64,000 nt of DNA, taken from an uncultured bacterium (GTDB taxonomy: Bacteria > Cyanobacteriota > Vampirovibrionia > Gastranaerophilales > Gastranaerophilaceae). Below the pieces are notes generated by a model. The model did not search any database. It saw only the letters and a list, made by a program, of their open reading frames with translations, and was not told where the DNA came from. Shown in pieces: positions 1 to 10,207 of this stretch (the stretch's first letter is position 1; each line of letters begins with the position of its first letter). The stretch covers positions 223,827 through 287,826 of the forward strand of contig CADBUY010000002.1 of NCBI GenBank assembly GCA_902797965.1. Reading direction: 5' to 3'. Position numbers and translations under genes: made by a program.

Positions 1-5
1 AACAA

Positions 6-1217
6 ATGCTTAGTTCATCATCCAAATTAGACAATATCTGCACAATGTCTATTAATGTTAATGGCAAAACAGAAACTTTTGGTGCAGGCGACATGCTTAG
101 TGCCATTAAAAATTACGGCATAGACGCAATTGAACGTAACGAAAATTTCAAAGAAATTACAGCAGAAAACGCGGAAAATATCAAAAACAACTTTGCAACA
201 AAAAGATTATTATTCAACCTTGGCTCTGTTGGTGCAACTTTAGGCGGTTTATCAATTCTTCCTAAAATATATGCATATAATAGTGTTGCTCCGGGTGCAG
301 CACATATGGTTAAACCTCAAGAAGAAGCAGACAATGCTAAAGCTGAAAATAACGTAAGTTTTAAAGGCAAAGGAATTAACTCTGAAAATATCTTCTCAAA
401 AATCGGCAAATTCCTGCATAACAAAATACCAAACTGGGTAAAACAAGAGTTTGAATATAACGGAATTAACTTTACACCAACATTGATGGCATGCTTATCA
501 CTATTTGGACTTCTGACGCCAAGATGTTTAAGAGCATACAACAGAGCTCTTGTTGATGAAAACGGCAAAAAAGATTTGACAGAAATTCACGAGATTCTGC
601 TCAGAGATACAATATCATCCCTTGGAGTTGTTTTCACAGTTCCGATTTTACAAAAGTGGTTTGTTAGTATTATTGAAAACAAAAAAGGTTTTGTTTTGAC
701 AAACAGAGCAAGCGACAAATTTATTGACAAGATTAACCCGTACAGCAAACTTAAGTTGCTTTCAAACAAAGAGCTTCAGGCAATATACGGTAATGTTGAT
801 ACAAAAGAAAAAATGGTTAATTTTGCAAAATACATCAACGAAAAGGGCGGCGATTTAGAAGCCATACTTAAAAAATCTACAAATGTAAACGAAGTATTCA
901 ACGATAAATCATTCACGCTCGATTCTATTGCCAATAGTCCTAAAGGTGCTAAGAACGATAAGATTATCAAATTCTTTGAAAAAATGGAAAATTCCGAAAA
1001 GACTAATGAACTAATTTCAAAACTTATGAATGATGCAGGTAAGGGTAATAAAGGTGCTATCGTAAAAATGGCACGCGGCTTCAACTCAATACCAGGGTTC
1101 TTAGTAACAGTAATCATTTCGCCAATCATCCTTGGTGTTATTATTCCGATGATTACATACGCAAACACAAGAAAAACACATGCTAAAATGGAAAACGCAA
1201 AGAAAGATAATCAATAA
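6..1217 (+). CDS. Hypothetical multi-helix membrane protein, possibly 5'-truncated by the window edge
   Basis: About 403 aa, not assignable to a family. Hydrophobic segments lie near residues 68-90, 156-172, 203-220 and 368-390, so it is probably an integral membrane protein with a soluble helical middle part. A short NNVSFKGKG stretch near residue 115 resembles the F-x-[AGS] motif near the N-terminus of other hypothetical proteins in this window. No in-frame stop lies between the first ATG and the window edge, so the true start may be outside; an alternative ATG at 48 gives MSINVNGK. A rho-independent terminator follows at 1242. Function unknown. Confidence 0.75.
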   Translation: MLSSSSKLDNICTMSINVNGKTETFGAGDMLSAIKNYGIDAIERNENFKEITAENAENIKNNFATKRLLFNLGSVGATLGGLSILPKIYAYNSVAPGAAHMVKPQEEADNAKAENNVSFKGKGINSENIFSKIGKFLHNKIPNWVKQEFEYNGINFTPTLMACLSLFGLLTPRCLRAYNRALVDENGKKDLTEIHEILLRDTISSLGVVFTVPILQKWFVSIIENKKGFVLTNRASDKFIDKINPYSKLKLLSNKELQAIYGNVDTKEKMVNFAKYINEKGGDLEAILKKSTNVNEVFNDKSFTLDSIANSPKGAKNDKIIKFFEKMENSEKTNELISKLMNDAGKGNKGAIVKMARGFNSIPGFLVTVIISPIILGVIIPMITYANTRKTHAKMENAKKDNQ

Positions 1218-1241
1218 ATGATAAAACCATAAATACCATCT

Positions 1242-1270
1242 AAAAGATTCCACAAATGGAATCTTTTTTT
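1242..1270 (+). terminator. Rho-independent terminator after the first gene
   Basis: Stem AAAGATTCCA / TGGAATCTTT with loop CAAA, followed by a run of T, 25 bases after the stop codon of the membrane protein gene. Confidence 0.85.
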
Positions 1271-1302
1271 ATGCCCTTAAATACCCCGACTCGGCAATAG
1301 TT

Positions 1303-1403
1303 TTAAACCCCTGATTTAGGTTAAATATAATTATTAAATCTTTTTCATACTTCCAGCTATTCTTAATTCCGAGGGATAAATATTTTATTTATCCCTTTTT
1401 TTT
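1303..1403 (+). ncRNA. Candidate small RNA: promoter plus terminator in a gene-free gap
   Basis: The 316-base gap between the first two genes holds no ORF. It has a promoter-like pair TTAAAC (1303-1308) and TATAAT (1326-1331) with a 17-base spacer. About 40 bases downstream is a terminator: AGGGATAAAT (1372-1381), a 5-base loop, ATTTATCCCT (1387-1396) and eight T. A transcript of about 65 nt starting near 1338 would result. An independent terminator already closes the upstream gene, so this one is not needed for it. Three copies of TTTACCCC follow at 1474-1510. Transcription is inferred only. Confidence 0.35.
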
Positions 1404-1533
1404 ATCAATTTTTCTGCTTAAACCGTTTTTTCATCGGAATAATAAGATTCTGATATTTTATCCGTCTCCTAGATTTACCCCTTATATTTACCCCCCCTTG
1501 TATTTACCCCCTATTCAAAATACAATGTAAACT

Positions 1534-2583
1534 ATGAAACAATTAGCTGATTGCAAAGACGATATACATTCATGTTCCAAGTGCGGATTGTGCCAATCTG
1601 TTTGCCCTATATATAAAATTACGGGTAACGACTGCACAGTATCCAGAGGACAATTTATAATGCTTCAAGGGTTAATTAAGGGCGAACTGAAAATGTCTAA
1701 AACTTTAAACCGTTATTTAGACTTATGTATAAAATGCGGCGCATGCTCAAAATTTTGTCCAAGCGGAATTGATGTTGTAGAGATTGTTGCACTTGCTAAA
1801 GCTGAATATTTCAAAAAGCATAAGATAGAGAAGTTTAAAACTTCTATACTTAAACTTTTACTAAACGGGTTATACTTTATCAACAGCCATTTACCAAAAA
1901 GAAAAAGCAAAAAATTTGCGAAAAAGGTCATATATTTTGGCGGATGCGGAGGAACAAGTTTAGGAAGCGAAAATTCTGTAATAAAAATTCTAAACTCAAT
2001 GAACATAGAAGTAATTACTCCGGAATTTGAATGCTGCGGATTTCCTTTTTATGTAAAAGGGGATATGGATAGTTTTTTAGAGTACGCTGATAAGTTTTAT
2101 AATATTTTAGACAAATACGATAGTTATGATGTTGTTACAAATTGTGCTACCTGTGAAAAAACGCTTAAATCCTATGCAAAATTGGGTAAATACAAAACGG
2201 TTAATATCAAAAATGTTTTTGAATACATCAGAGAAAATCAGCTAAAATTAGAGCTTAAAAAAACAACAAAAGTGACATACCATAAACCATGCAATCTGGA
2301 GAATTTTAATGATGTTGAGTGGATTTTGGCTAATACAAAAAATCTCAGATACGTTGAGATGCAGGACTTTGATAAATGCTGTGGTTTAGACGGACTCACA
2401 AACTTTAAAGAAAGAAAGATTATGTCCCATCTTTTTAAAGAAAAACACAATAATATCGTTGAAAGCGGAGCAAAAACAGTTTTAACCTCCTGCCTTGCAT
2501 GCAAAATAACATTGCAATTATTTTCAGGCGGTAAATATAAAGTGCAGGATTTTATAGAATTCTTAGCAAAAAATGCTAAATAA
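1534..2583 (+). CDS. GlcF/HdrD-like (Fe-S)-binding oxidoreductase subunit with two CCG domains
   Basis: 349 aa. Two 4Fe-4S ferredoxin motifs are visible: CSKCGLCQSVCP near residue 14 and CIKCGACSKFCP near 66. Two cysteine-rich CCG domains follow (ECCGF near 168 with NCATCEK downstream; KCCGL near 287 with SCLACK downstream). This is the layout of the iron-sulfur subunit of glycolate/lactate oxidases (GlcF, LutA) and of heterodisulfide reductase D-type proteins, which pass electrons from a flavoprotein partner. No GlcD-like flavoprotein is next to it, so the substrate cannot be named. It appears monocistronic. Family confident, substrate not. Confidence 0.85.
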   Translation: MKQLADCKDDIHSCSKCGLCQSVCPIYKITGNDCTVSRGQFIMLQGLIKGELKMSKTLNRYLDLCIKCGACSKFCPSGIDVVEIVALAKAEYFKKHKIEKFKTSILKLLLNGLYFINSHLPKRKSKKFAKKVIYFGGCGGTSLGSENSVIKILNSMNIEVITPEFECCGFPFYVKGDMDSFLEYADKFYNILDKYDSYDVVTNCATCEKTLKSYAKLGKYKTVNIKNVFEYIRENQLKLELKKTTKVTYHKPCNLENFNDVEWILANTKNLRYVEMQDFDKCCGLDGLTNFKERKIMSHLFKEKHNNIVESGAKTVLTSCLACKITLQLFSGGKYKVQDFIEFLAKNAK

Positions 2584-2798
2584 AACAAATATTGTCGGAT
2601 TAGCAAATCTAACATAAAAGTTATATACATTATCATCCATCTCATCACACACCTATATATAATGAAAAAATACCCAATCCTCCATGATTAGGACACTACT
2701 GCCGAGATAAATTTGTAAATAATTCAGGAAATAACAATAGATTGTATTTAATAACAGTTAAATATTATGTTAGAATTCAAAAATAACAGTTTATAAAA

Positions 2799-2895
2799 AG
2801 CTGGATTTCTCGGCTTAATCAGCCTCGAAATGACAAAGTGTGTAAACGATAAGTAGAGCGTCATTTTGAGGAACTGTGTTCCGAAAAATCCAGCC
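2799..2895. repeat. MITE-like short palindromic repeat
   Basis: A 97-base unit bounded by near-perfect inverted ends GCTGGATTTCTCGG (2800-2813) and CCGAAAAATCCAGC (2881-2894), 13 of 14 positions matching, with an inner pair CCTCGAAATGACA / GTCATTTTGAGG. It resembles the widespread GTCATTTTGAGG...AATCCAGC dispersed repeats found between bacterial genes. The 377-base gap 2584-2960 holds no other recognisable feature. Confidence 0.65.
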
Positions 2896-2960
2896 TATTA
2901 TTAATTATTTTCAGAATTATATAAATAGCAAAATTTATAATTACCGGTTTTATACTTATT

Positions 2961-3821
2961 ATGAATTATATTCAACCTTTAATAAAAAGCGGTAATTATT
3001 ACAAAGGAAAAATCAATCCTAAATCCATTGGTTATGTTTGCAAAAATGGAAATATCAATTTTGCAACCGAAGAGGCTGCTTTACTATATGCAAAAAATCG
3101 TGTTCTAAAAGCTTTAGATGAAGAAATCCCTTATGAACGAGGAATAGTAATAAAAGATAAGTCCGTAATAGCTGATGTTGAAGGGGATAAATATCACGTA
3201 ATATTTAAAAATATAAATGTGAATAAAGCAACTATTGTACATGGGCACCCTGGTTTTAATTACCCTATATCTATTACAGATATAGAAACTTTAGTACTGA
3301 ATAGGCTAAAAAAATGCATTGCGTTTAATAATAAAGGTGAATATTCAATGGTATCAATATTACCACATTCTAAACTTTACGAATTATTATTGCCTAATTT
3401 ATTAAAAGAATTTATATCAATAATAAAGTTTGCTATTTTTAAAAGTTTATTAGAAGAATTATTAAAAAAAATAGATATTAAATTAAATAAAATGAGAGCA
3501 ATTATACAAAAAGATTTACAAGCAGTTATTGATAATGCAGATAATGATACAAAATTAAGGTTTATAGATTGGTATAAAAAAACTGATAATAAAGAACTGA
3601 GAGACACAACTCTTTTGCCAATGGAATATAGAGATGATTTTGAAAAATTAAACCAATTTGGAGAATTTCAGCTAAGGGCTATACGATATTTTTTGCAAAA
3701 AATTGCTTCTAAATGCAATCTAAAATATGAAACCAATTATACAAATAATAAACCTGAAAAAATCCATTCAGGAGATAGTCGAGTCATTGCCAATATCATA
3801 GTTAATGAAAGTAAAAACTAA
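2961..3821 (+). CDS. Hypothetical protein with a possible JAB/JAMM-like metalloprotease motif
   Basis: 286 aa, strongly AT-rich even for this window, in I/K/N-rich code that suggests recent acquisition. Residues about 60-115 read ERGIVIKD...VHGHPGF..PISITDI, resembling the E...HxHP(x)nSxxD zinc signature of JAB/JAMM domains found in RadC-like, phage and deubiquitinase-like proteins. The spacing is slightly unusual and the rest of the protein, a helical K/L-rich region near 140-230, is not recognised. It lies between a MITE-like repeat and convergent uvrA, with its stop codon directly abutting that of uvrA. The metalloprotease assignment is tentative. Confidence 0.6.
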   Translation: MNYIQPLIKSGNYYKGKINPKSIGYVCKNGNINFATEEAALLYAKNRVLKALDEEIPYERGIVIKDKSVIADVEGDKYHVIFKNINVNKATIVHGHPGFNYPISITDIETLVLNRLKKCIAFNNKGEYSMVSILPHSKLYELLLPNLLKEFISIIKFAIFKSLLEELLKKIDIKLNKMRAIIQKDLQAVIDNADNDTKLRFIDWYKKTDNKELRDTTLLPMEYRDDFEKLNQFGEFQLRAIRYFLQKIASKCNLKYETNYTNNKPEKIHSGDSRVIANIIVNESKN

Positions 3822-6647
3822 CTATTTTTTAAAATATTGTTTCAAATACTGACCTGTATATGATTTAGGATTTTTAGCGACTTCCCTCGGTGTTCCGCAG
3901 GCAACAACTTCACCCCCTGCATCACCGCCTTCCGGTCCTAAGTCTATAATATAATCAGCAACTTTGATTAAATCCAAGTTATGCTCAATAATTAGTATTG
4001 TGTTTCCGTTATCAGCTAACTGCTGAATAATTTTTATTAATTTGTCCAAATCGTACCAATGCAAACCTGTCGTTGGTTCATCTAAAAGATAAAGAGTTTT
4101 TCCTGTTGCACGTTTATTAAGTTCAGATGCAAGTTTAATTCTCTGAGCTTCACCGCCAGAAAGCGTTGTAGCGCTTTGACCGAGTTTTATATAATCTAAT
4201 CCTACATCATTAAGTGTTTTTAATTTGTTAGCAATCTGAGGAATGTTTTCAAAAAATTCATAAGCCTCTTTTACACTCATCTCAAGAACATCAGAAATAG
4301 TTTTTCCTTTATACTTAACCTCTAATGTTTCATTATTGTAGCGTTTTCCCTTGCAAACATCACATTTTACATAAACATCAGATAAGAAGTTCATCTCTAT
4401 TTTAAGCAGACCATCACCTTGACAAGCCTCACATCTTCCGCCTTTAACATTAAAACTAAATCTTCCGGGTTTATAACCACGCATTTTTGCTTCGTTTGTT
4501 TTTGAGAAAAGTTCTCTTATCGGAGTAAAAACATCTGTATAAGTTGCTGGATTTGATCTTGGAGTTCTGCCTATTGGCGATTGATCAATATCAATAATCT
4601 TATCCAGATTCTCAAATCCTAATATTTCACCTACTCCTTGCGGTTTTGGCTTGTTTTTCCTTAGCTTATGAACTGCGTATTCATATATTAAATCCTGCAT
4701 CAAAGTTGATTTACCGGAACCTGAAACTCCTGTTAGAACAACAATTTTACCAAGCGGAATATCCAAATCAATATTCTTGAGGTTATTTCTAAACGCATTT
4801 CTGATTTGCAGAAAGTTCCCATTTCCCTCACGAGTTTTCTTTGGAACAGGAATGCTCCACTCACCACTCAGATATTTTCCTGTTATAGACTCCTCGCAAG
4901 ATATTATATCATTTACCCCTCCCTGAGCAATGATATTACCCCCGTTCACACCGGCTTTAGGACCGATGTCAACTATATAATCAGCATTCCTTATTGTATC
5001 CTCATCGTGTTCTACGACAATAAGTGAATTACCCATATTTCTGAGTTTCATAAGTGTTTTTATGAGCCTGTCATTATCTCTTTGGTGCAAGCCAATTGAC
5101 GGTTCATCAAGAACGTACAAAACACCGGAAAGACCGCTTCCGATTTGAGTAGCAAGTCTAATTCTCTGAGCTTCACCACCTGATAAAGTTCCTGAGGCTC
5201 TTGCAAGGTTAAGATAGTTTAAACCAACATCACACAAAAATTTTAACCTTGCTCTGAGTTCATCTAATATTTGTTTACCAATCTTCATCTGAAAATCAGT
5301 AAGAGAAATATACAATTCAGTAACAAACTCCAGAGCCTTATCAATAGGCATCATGCAGAACTCATGAATATTGACCCCGTTTATTCTGACTGCTAATGGA
5401 AATGGTTTTAGTCTTGCACCACCGCAGGCTTCACAGGGAGTTAAAATCATGTATTTTTCAATCTCTGCTTTCCAGTATTCGCTTTCAATGTTATAGTGTT
5501 TCATCAAAAACGGAATTACACCGATAAACTTCTGTAGAGAGTTCCTGTATCTGTGAGAGCCAAACTCCCTTATTCTCATTGGAATACGTTCTTCGCTTCC
5601 ATAAAGAATAATATTTTGATGTTCTAAAGGCATATCCTGAAATGGAAGGTCATAGTCCATTTTGTAAGCGAGCCTTACTGCTGTGAGAACATCATCATAA
5701 TAAGAAGTTGCCGATTTACTCCATGGGTAAATCGCTCCTTCATTAACGGACTTTGTTCTGTCAGGCACAACCAAATCAGGGTCAATCTTAAAATCAAAAC
5801 CCAAACCATCACATTTTGGACATGCTCCATAAGGTGCGTTAAATGAGAAAATTCTGGGCGTTAGTTCTTCAAAACTCAAATTACAATCAGGACAAGCAAG
5901 TTTTTCGCTGTAAACGATTTCTTCACCATCCATTGTATCTATATTACAAATACCATCAGTTTTTTTGAGCGCAATTTGCACAGAATCTGCTATTCTTGAG
6001 CGAGCTTCCTGCTTGACGATAACCCTATCAATAACAACTGATATTGTATGCGCCTTGGTTTTAGCAAGTTTAATTTCATCTTCATCAAGATTATAAATCT
6101 CACCATCAACTTTTACTCTTACAAAACCCTCTTGTCTTAGTTCTTCAAAAAGAGATTGAAATTCACCTTTTTTGCCCTTTGCAATTGGCGCAAGAATCTG
6201 AATTTTAGCTCCCAAAGGCAGTTTTAAAATACTGTCAACTATCTCATCAATTGTTTGCGGCTTTATTGGTTTTCCGCAATGCGGACAATACGGAGTACCA
6301 ATCCTTGCAAACAAAAGTCTTAAATAATCATAAATCTCCGTAACGGTTCCGACAGTTGAACGAGGATTGTTACTTGTTGATTTTTGGTCAATTGATATTG
6401 CAGGAGTAAGCCCATCAATATAATCAACGTCCGGCTTATCCATCTGACCCAAAAATTGTCTTGCATAAGTTGAAAGACTCTCTATATAACGTCTTTGCCC
6501 TTCTGCAAATATCGTATCAAACGCAAGCGAACTCTTACCTGAGCCTGAAACACCTGTAAAAACTACAAGTTCGTTTTTCGGAATTTCAAGCGATACATTT
6601 TTGAGGTTATGCTCCCTCGCTCCCTTTATCGTAATCTTTTCTGTCAT
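3822..6647 (-). CDS. uvrA: UvrABC nucleotide excision repair ATPase UvrA
   Basis: 941 aa, normal length. Damage-recognition dimer of nucleotide excision repair, cytoplasmic. Two ABC-ATPase halves are clear: Walker [10 protein letters not shown] near residue 32 and GVSGSGKST near 640, each with its LSGGEAQRI signature (near 488 and 830). Zinc motifs are visible: CPHC near 119, CPDC...CPKC near 253-280, and CEACQGDG...CDVCKG near 737. Monocistronic. A palindrome-bounded non-coding element starts about 70 bases upstream. No uvrB or uvrC is in the window. Confidence 0.98.
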   Translation of the reverse strand: MTEKITIKGAREHNLKNVSLEIPKNELVVFTGVSGSGKSSLAFDTIFAEGQRRYIESLSTYARQFLGQMDKPDVDYIDGLTPAISIDQKSTSNNPRSTVGTVTEIYDYLRLLFARIGTPYCPHCGKPIKPQTIDEIVDSILKLPLGAKIQILAPIAKGKKGEFQSLFEELRQEGFVRVKVDGEIYNLDEDEIKLAKTKAHTISVVIDRVIVKQEARSRIADSVQIALKKTDGICNIDTMDGEEIVYSEKLACPDCNLSFEELTPRIFSFNAPYGACPKCDGLGFDFKIDPDLVVPDRTKSVNEGAIYPWSKSATSYYDDVLTAVRLAYKMDYDLPFQDMPLEHQNIILYGSEERIPMRIREFGSHRYRNSLQKFIGVIPFLMKHYNIESEYWKAEIEKYMILTPCEACGGARLKPFPLAVRINGVNIHEFCMMPIDKALEFVTELYISLTDFQMKIGKQILDELRARLKFLCDVGLNYLNLARASGTLSGGEAQRIRLATQIGSGLSGVLYVLDEPSIGLHQRDNDRLIKTLMKLRNMGNSLIVVEHDEDTIRNADYIVDIGPKAGVNGGNIIAQGGVNDIISCEESITGKYLSGEWSIPVPKKTREGNGNFLQIRNAFRNNLKNIDLDIPLGKIVVLTGVSGSGKSTLMQDLIYEYAVHKLRKNKPKPQGVGEILGFENLDKIIDIDQSPIGRTPRSNPATYTDVFTPIRELFSKTNEAKMRGYKPGRFSFNVKGGRCEACQGDGLLKIEMNFLSDVYVKCDVCKGKRYNNETLEVKYKGKTISDVLEMSVKEAYEFFENIPQIANKLKTLNDVGLDYIKLGQSATTLSGGEAQRIKLASELNKRATGKTLYLLDEPTTGLHWYDLDKLIKIIQQLADNGNTILIIEHNLDLIKVADYIIDLGPEGGDAGGEVVACGTPREVAKNPKSYTGQYLKQYFKK

Positions 6648-6717
6648 AAAAATATTATAGTATAAAGTTTTTTGAAAGAAAAATAAAACGTATCGTATAA
6701 AAACTTATATAATTTTT

Positions 6718-7252
6718 AATACAACAAAATATGTATTTTGATGTATTAAAAATTTTGTTAACCTCTATTTTCTTTCTCTTTTTGATTGCGAGGCAAAAAG
6801 AGAAAGAAAACAGAGGCAAAAAGAAAGAGAAAAACACGCGACCAAAAACCAACCACAATGCCCTCACGGGCAAAAGACTAAATTAATGTTGCAAGCTAAA
6901 GCTTGCACTCTTTCGCTCACTAATGCGGCAAAACCGCACGTTCGCAACATAATTAACTCTCACCCTTCCCCCCTCACGCCCGAGAGGGAATTTGCCGTTC
7001 TTGCGAAAGCTGCGCAGCTAGATTTGGCTTTAGCCAAACCAGCCATTCTATCTTTACGCACGAAGTGCGTTGTGGTTATTTGTTTAATCCGGTGTTTCTC
7101 TTCTTCTTTTGCTTCGCTTTCTTCTTCTCTTTGCCTCCGAAACAAAGAGAAGAAGAAAACGAAGTTAATATCTAAATAAAAAAACATCTTCTCTCTAACT
7201 CTATCCTATGAAGAACACAAAAGGTTATGCATCAAAATGCATATTTTGATAT
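6718..7252. mobile_element. Non-coding palindrome-bounded element, copy A
   Basis: A gene-free stretch bounded by two approximately palindromic 25-30 base sequences (6718-6747 and 7227-7252) of the type TACATCAAAATA followed by its inverted copy. Inside are a long hairpin CCTCTATTTTCTTTCTC / GAGAAAGAAAACAGAGG (6763-6817), a hairpin GCAAGCTAAAGCTTGC near 6890, and a hairpin CTTCGCTTTCTTCTTCTC / GAGAAGAAGAAAACGAAG (7110-7163). Segment 6991-7170 recurs inverted in the element at 30406-31011 and partly at 20121-20243. ORFs here are low-complexity and not credible. No transposase; probably a non-autonomous dispersed element. Confidence 0.6.
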
Positions 7253-7262
7253 TTTAATAATA

Positions 7263-7293
7263 AAAAAGGCGGAACTTTGTCCGCCTTCTTTAT
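7263..7293 (-). terminator. Rho-independent terminator of speH
   Basis: Read on the minus strand: GGCGGAC, short loop, GTTCCGCC, then a T-rich tract. It lies just downstream of the speH stop codon. Confidence 0.8.
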
Positions 7294-7308
7294 TAAATTA
7301 TTTACCCA

Positions 7309-7806
7309 CTACCCCTCGAATTGTTCAGCTACCTCAAACGGCTGTTCGGAAAGTTTAAGAGTTTCTCTGTCAATGATACCACGTTTAAGTTCAGTAAATG
7401 ATGCTTTTTTTGAATTAAATTTCTTTTTCAGGAATTCATAAGCAACTTTTGGATCACACTTAGTACCGCAAGTAAATAAATCTACTGCAGCATAACCAAG
7501 TTCCGGCCAAGTATGAATAGCCAAGTGGCTTTCTGATATAATTACCACACCTGATACACCATAGGGGTTAAACATGTGAAAGCACTTCTGAACGATTGTC
7601 GCACCACACTCAAGAGCCGCATCTATCATATACTTTTCCACTTTATCAATATTATTTAAAATATTTGAATCACATTCAAAAAATTCTGCAAGAACGTGTT
7701 GACCTAAGTTTACAGTGTCTAAATTAGAGTGAGTTTCAAGCTCTTTTAGTGATGATGATACAATTGTCAATTCATGTGCCTCCATTTCTACCAATGCTTT
7801 GTGCAT
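7309..7806 (-). CDS. speH: S-adenosylmethionine decarboxylase proenzyme
   Basis: 165 aa as drawn. Makes decarboxylated AdoMet, the aminopropyl donor for spermidine. The prokaryotic pyruvoyl-enzyme motif SESHLAIHTWPE is at residues 91-101; self-cleavage is expected between Glu92 and Ser93. His98 and Cys113 (in LFTCGT) match the conserved processing residues. The usual family start, near LGQHVLAEF, is at residue 34, so this N-terminus is about 30 residues longer than typical and the true start may be internal (Met8 or later). No clear Shine-Dalgarno decides it. A terminator follows. No spermidine synthase gene is adjacent. Confidence 0.93.
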   Translation of the reverse strand: MHKALVEMEAHELTIVSSSLKELETHSNLDTVNLGQHVLAEFFECDSNILNNIDKVEKYMIDAALECGATIVQKCFHMFNPYGVSGVVIISESHLAIHTWPELGYAAVDLFTCGTKCDPKVAYEFLKKKFNSKKASFTELKRGIIDRETLKLSEQPFEVAEQFEG

Positions 7807-7909
7807 TAATTATGTTTTTTCAACATTTTATATAATACTATAAAAATTCAAAAATTTGTATATTTTACACTTTTTAGATGATATATTAACAAATTGTTAC
7901 ATTTAAAAC

Positions 7910-8749
7910 CTATAACGTCTCTAGTGCTGCTATTTTCATAAGTTTTGTATCGGGAGTTTTTCCTGTCCAAATCTCTATAGCACGTTCTGCCTGATATATC
8001 AGCATATCCAATCCGCCAATTGTTCTAAATCCTCTTTTTTCTGCCTCTTTTAAAAGAACAGTCTTAGATGGATTATAAACGATATCGTAAACAATTGCAT
8101 CAGGATTAAGGGTATCAAAATCGTACGGTTCAATTGCCATCTGGTCTGCTATATACCCTTTCATGCCAATCGGCGTTGCGTTAACCAGAATTGAAGTATC
8201 TGCAAGACTTCTCATTTTTTGAATTTGATATACATTAAACTCTACGTTCGGGAATTTTGCACGAACATAATTCACAGTCTGGTGAGAATTAATGATATTT
8301 CTTGTATAAAAATCAATATTCTTAACCCCTTTTTCCGCAAGTCCTACAACAGCTGCTCTTGCGGCTCCGCCGGTACCAAGTATACCCGCCGTCTTACCTT
8401 TTAAATCTACATCAGCAGGAATTGCTTTTTTAAATCCGTAAATATCAGTGTTATATCCAAATAGTTCTTTATTTTCTGTGATTTTAACGGTATTTACACA
8501 TCCTGCGATATTTGCATAATCGTCTATATCATTTAAGAATAATGACACAGGAACTTTTAATGGAATCGTAACATTAAAACCTTGATAGCCATTTGTTTTA
8601 ATATACTTTAATCTGTCTATTAAATCCTCTGCAGGCGTATCCATTACATCATACTGAACTTCTTCACCGATACTGTTTAGACCTGCTTTCTGAATTATTG
8701 CAGATATTGAGTGTCCCAAAGGATGTCCGATTATTCCAAGTTTGTACAT
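7910..8749 (-). CDS. aroE: Shikimate dehydrogenase
   Basis: 279 aa, normal length. NADP-dependent reduction of 3-dehydroshikimate in aromatic amino acid synthesis. Visible: N-terminal GHPLGHSISA substrate-binding signature (residues 8-17), GFNVTIPLK with the catalytic Lys65, NTDIYGF with Asp102, the dinucleotide-binding GTGGAARAA near 125, and NATPIGM near 190. The stop codon of speH lies about 100 bases downstream. Upstream is a short GC-rich repeat and divergent glmU. Confidence 0.97.
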   Translation of the reverse strand: MYKLGIIGHPLGHSISAIIQKAGLNSIGEEVQYDVMDTPAEDLIDRLKYIKTNGYQGFNVTIPLKVPVSLFLNDIDDYANIAGCVNTVKITENKELFGYNTDIYGFKKAIPADVDLKGKTAGILGTGGAARAAVVGLAEKGVKNIDFYTRNIINSHQTVNYVRAKFPNVEFNVYQIQKMRSLADTSILVNATPIGMKGYIADQMAIEPYDFDTLNPDAIVYDIVYNPSKTVLLKEAEKRGFRTIGGLDMLIYQAERAIEIWTGKTPDTKLMKIAALETL

Positions 8750-8769
8750 GCGTGTTTCCTCTCGCTCTT

Positions 8770-8803
8770 ATTCCCTCCCCTCCAGGGAGGGACAGGGTGG
8801 GGT
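8770..8803. repeat. Short GC-rich palindromic repeat between aroE and glmU
   Basis: CCCTCC..GGAGGG hairpin followed by ACAGGGTGGGG, far more GC-rich than its surroundings. Variants recur near 11608-11645, 18741-18786, 19631-19660 and inside the radical SAM gene near 10395. Confidence 0.5.
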
Positions 8804-8901
8804 GCTTTTTCCCCAAATACTATGTTTATTATACATTACTTATTATTTTATTCAAAGTCTTAACCATGATATAATAAATGTTAATAAGAGAGGATTTAAT
8901 T

Positions 8902-10185
8902 ATGTTAAAATCAGTTATTTTGGCGGCAGGCAAAGGTACAAGAATGAAATCTGAAACACCTAAAGTTTTACATACAATTTTTGATAAAACGTTAGTCGGA
9001 TATGTAATTGAAGCAGTTAATAATACCGGATTGGCTGATGAAAATTTTGTTATTGTAGGTCATCAGGCAGAAAGAGTGGAAGAATATATAAAAGACAACT
9101 ATAAAAACGCAAGAACGGTTCTTCAGTCACCACAATTAGGTACAGGACACGCTGTCAGCATGGTTCTTCCTTATCTTGAAGATTTTGACGGAGAAGTCGT
9201 TATTTTATGCGGCGACACTCCGCTAATTACATCTGAAACTTTAAAAGAGTTTGTTGAATACCACAAAGAAAATAATTCTGATTTAACAGTAATGAGTGCA
9301 ATATTTGATAATCCGACAAACTACGGAAGAATTATCCGCAGTGGAAATAATGGAGTTGAAGCAATTGTTGAAGAAAAAGATGCAACTCCCGACCAAAAAG
9401 GGGTAAAAGAAATTAATGCCGGAATATACTGTCTTGACTGGAAGAAAGTAAAACCTGCATTTTCTCAGCTTAAAACAAACAACGCCCAAGGCGAATACTA
9501 TTTAACAGACATTATAAAATGGGGAAATGAAAATGGCTTGAGAGTAAATGCTTATACACTAAAAGATAATACCGAAATCTACGGAATTAACTCTAAATCA
9601 AACCTTGCAGAAGCAACGAAATTCTTAAACCAAAGAGTTATTAATAAGCACCTAACTAACGGAGTTACTATCATTGATCCTTCTGCAACTTGGATTAGCC
9701 CTGAAACAGAAATCGAACCAGATACCGTAATTTACCCATCTACTTACATTGAGGGGGTAAATAAAATTGGTAAAAATTGCAAAATAGGACCTTTTGCGCA
9801 CTTAAGAGGCGGTGTGACTTTAGACGACAATGTAAAAATAGGTAACTTTGTAGAAGTAAAAAAGGCTCACATTAAGTCAAATACAAACGCTTGCCACTTA
9901 ACATATATAGGTGATGCGGAAATAGGTTCCCACGTAAACATAGGAGCAGGGACAATTACGGCGAATTACAATCCGTTAACAAAAGAAAAAAGTAAAACAA
10001 TCATTGAAGATAATGTTAAAATCGGCTCTAATTCTGTTCTTGTTGCACCTGTTAAAATAGAAGAGGGAGCAAATGTAGGTGCTTTAAGCGTAATAACTAA
10101 AGATTTACCCCCTTGGGCACTTGCCATAACAAGAGCTCCTTTAAGAGTAATCGAAAATTGGGTAAGGGGTAAAATAAAAAAATAA
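8902..10185 (+). CDS. glmU: Bifunctional GlmU: GlcNAc-1-P uridyltransferase / GlcN-1-P acetyltransferase
   Basis: 427 aa from ATG 8902, chosen because AGAGAGG lies 8 bases before it and the protein then begins MLKSVILAAGKGTRMKS; an upstream ATG at 8878 has no such site. Makes UDP-N-acetylglucosamine for peptidoglycan and lipid A. The N-terminal half is the pyrophosphorylase with LAAGKGTRMKS; the C-terminal half, from about residue 245, is a left-handed beta-helix of hexapeptide repeats with the acetyltransferase stretch GAGTITANYN. Slightly shorter than E. coli GlmU (456 aa). Contains four copies of the over-represented octamer GGGGTAAA/TTTACCCC. Confidence 0.97.
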   Translation: MLKSVILAAGKGTRMKSETPKVLHTIFDKTLVGYVIEAVNNTGLADENFVIVGHQAERVEEYIKDNYKNARTVLQSPQLGTGHAVSMVLPYLEDFDGEVVILCGDTPLITSETLKEFVEYHKENNSDLTVMSAIFDNPTNYGRIIRSGNNGVEAIVEEKDATPDQKGVKEINAGIYCLDWKKVKPAFSQLKTNNAQGEYYLTDIIKWGNENGLRVNAYTLKDNTEIYGINSKSNLAEATKFLNQRVINKHLTNGVTIIDPSATWISPETEIEPDTVIYPSTYIEGVNKIGKNCKIGPFAHLRGGVTLDDNVKIGNFVEVKKAHIKSNTNACHLTYIGDAEIGSHVNIGAGTITANYNPLTKEKSKTIIEDNVKIGSNSVLVAPVKIEEGANVGALSVITKDLPPWALAITRAPLRVIENWVRGKIKK

Positions 10186-10207
10186 GATTGGTAATCTTAA
10201 ACATTTT

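Noticed and set aside
6886..7187. Opposing ORFs of 97 and 75 codons in the palindrome-bounded element
   Set aside because: They are formed by low-complexity hairpin text on both strands, have no ribosome site and no protein-like composition.
6718..7252. Insertion sequence
   Set aside because: No transposase or fragment of one is present in any of the palindrome-bounded copies.
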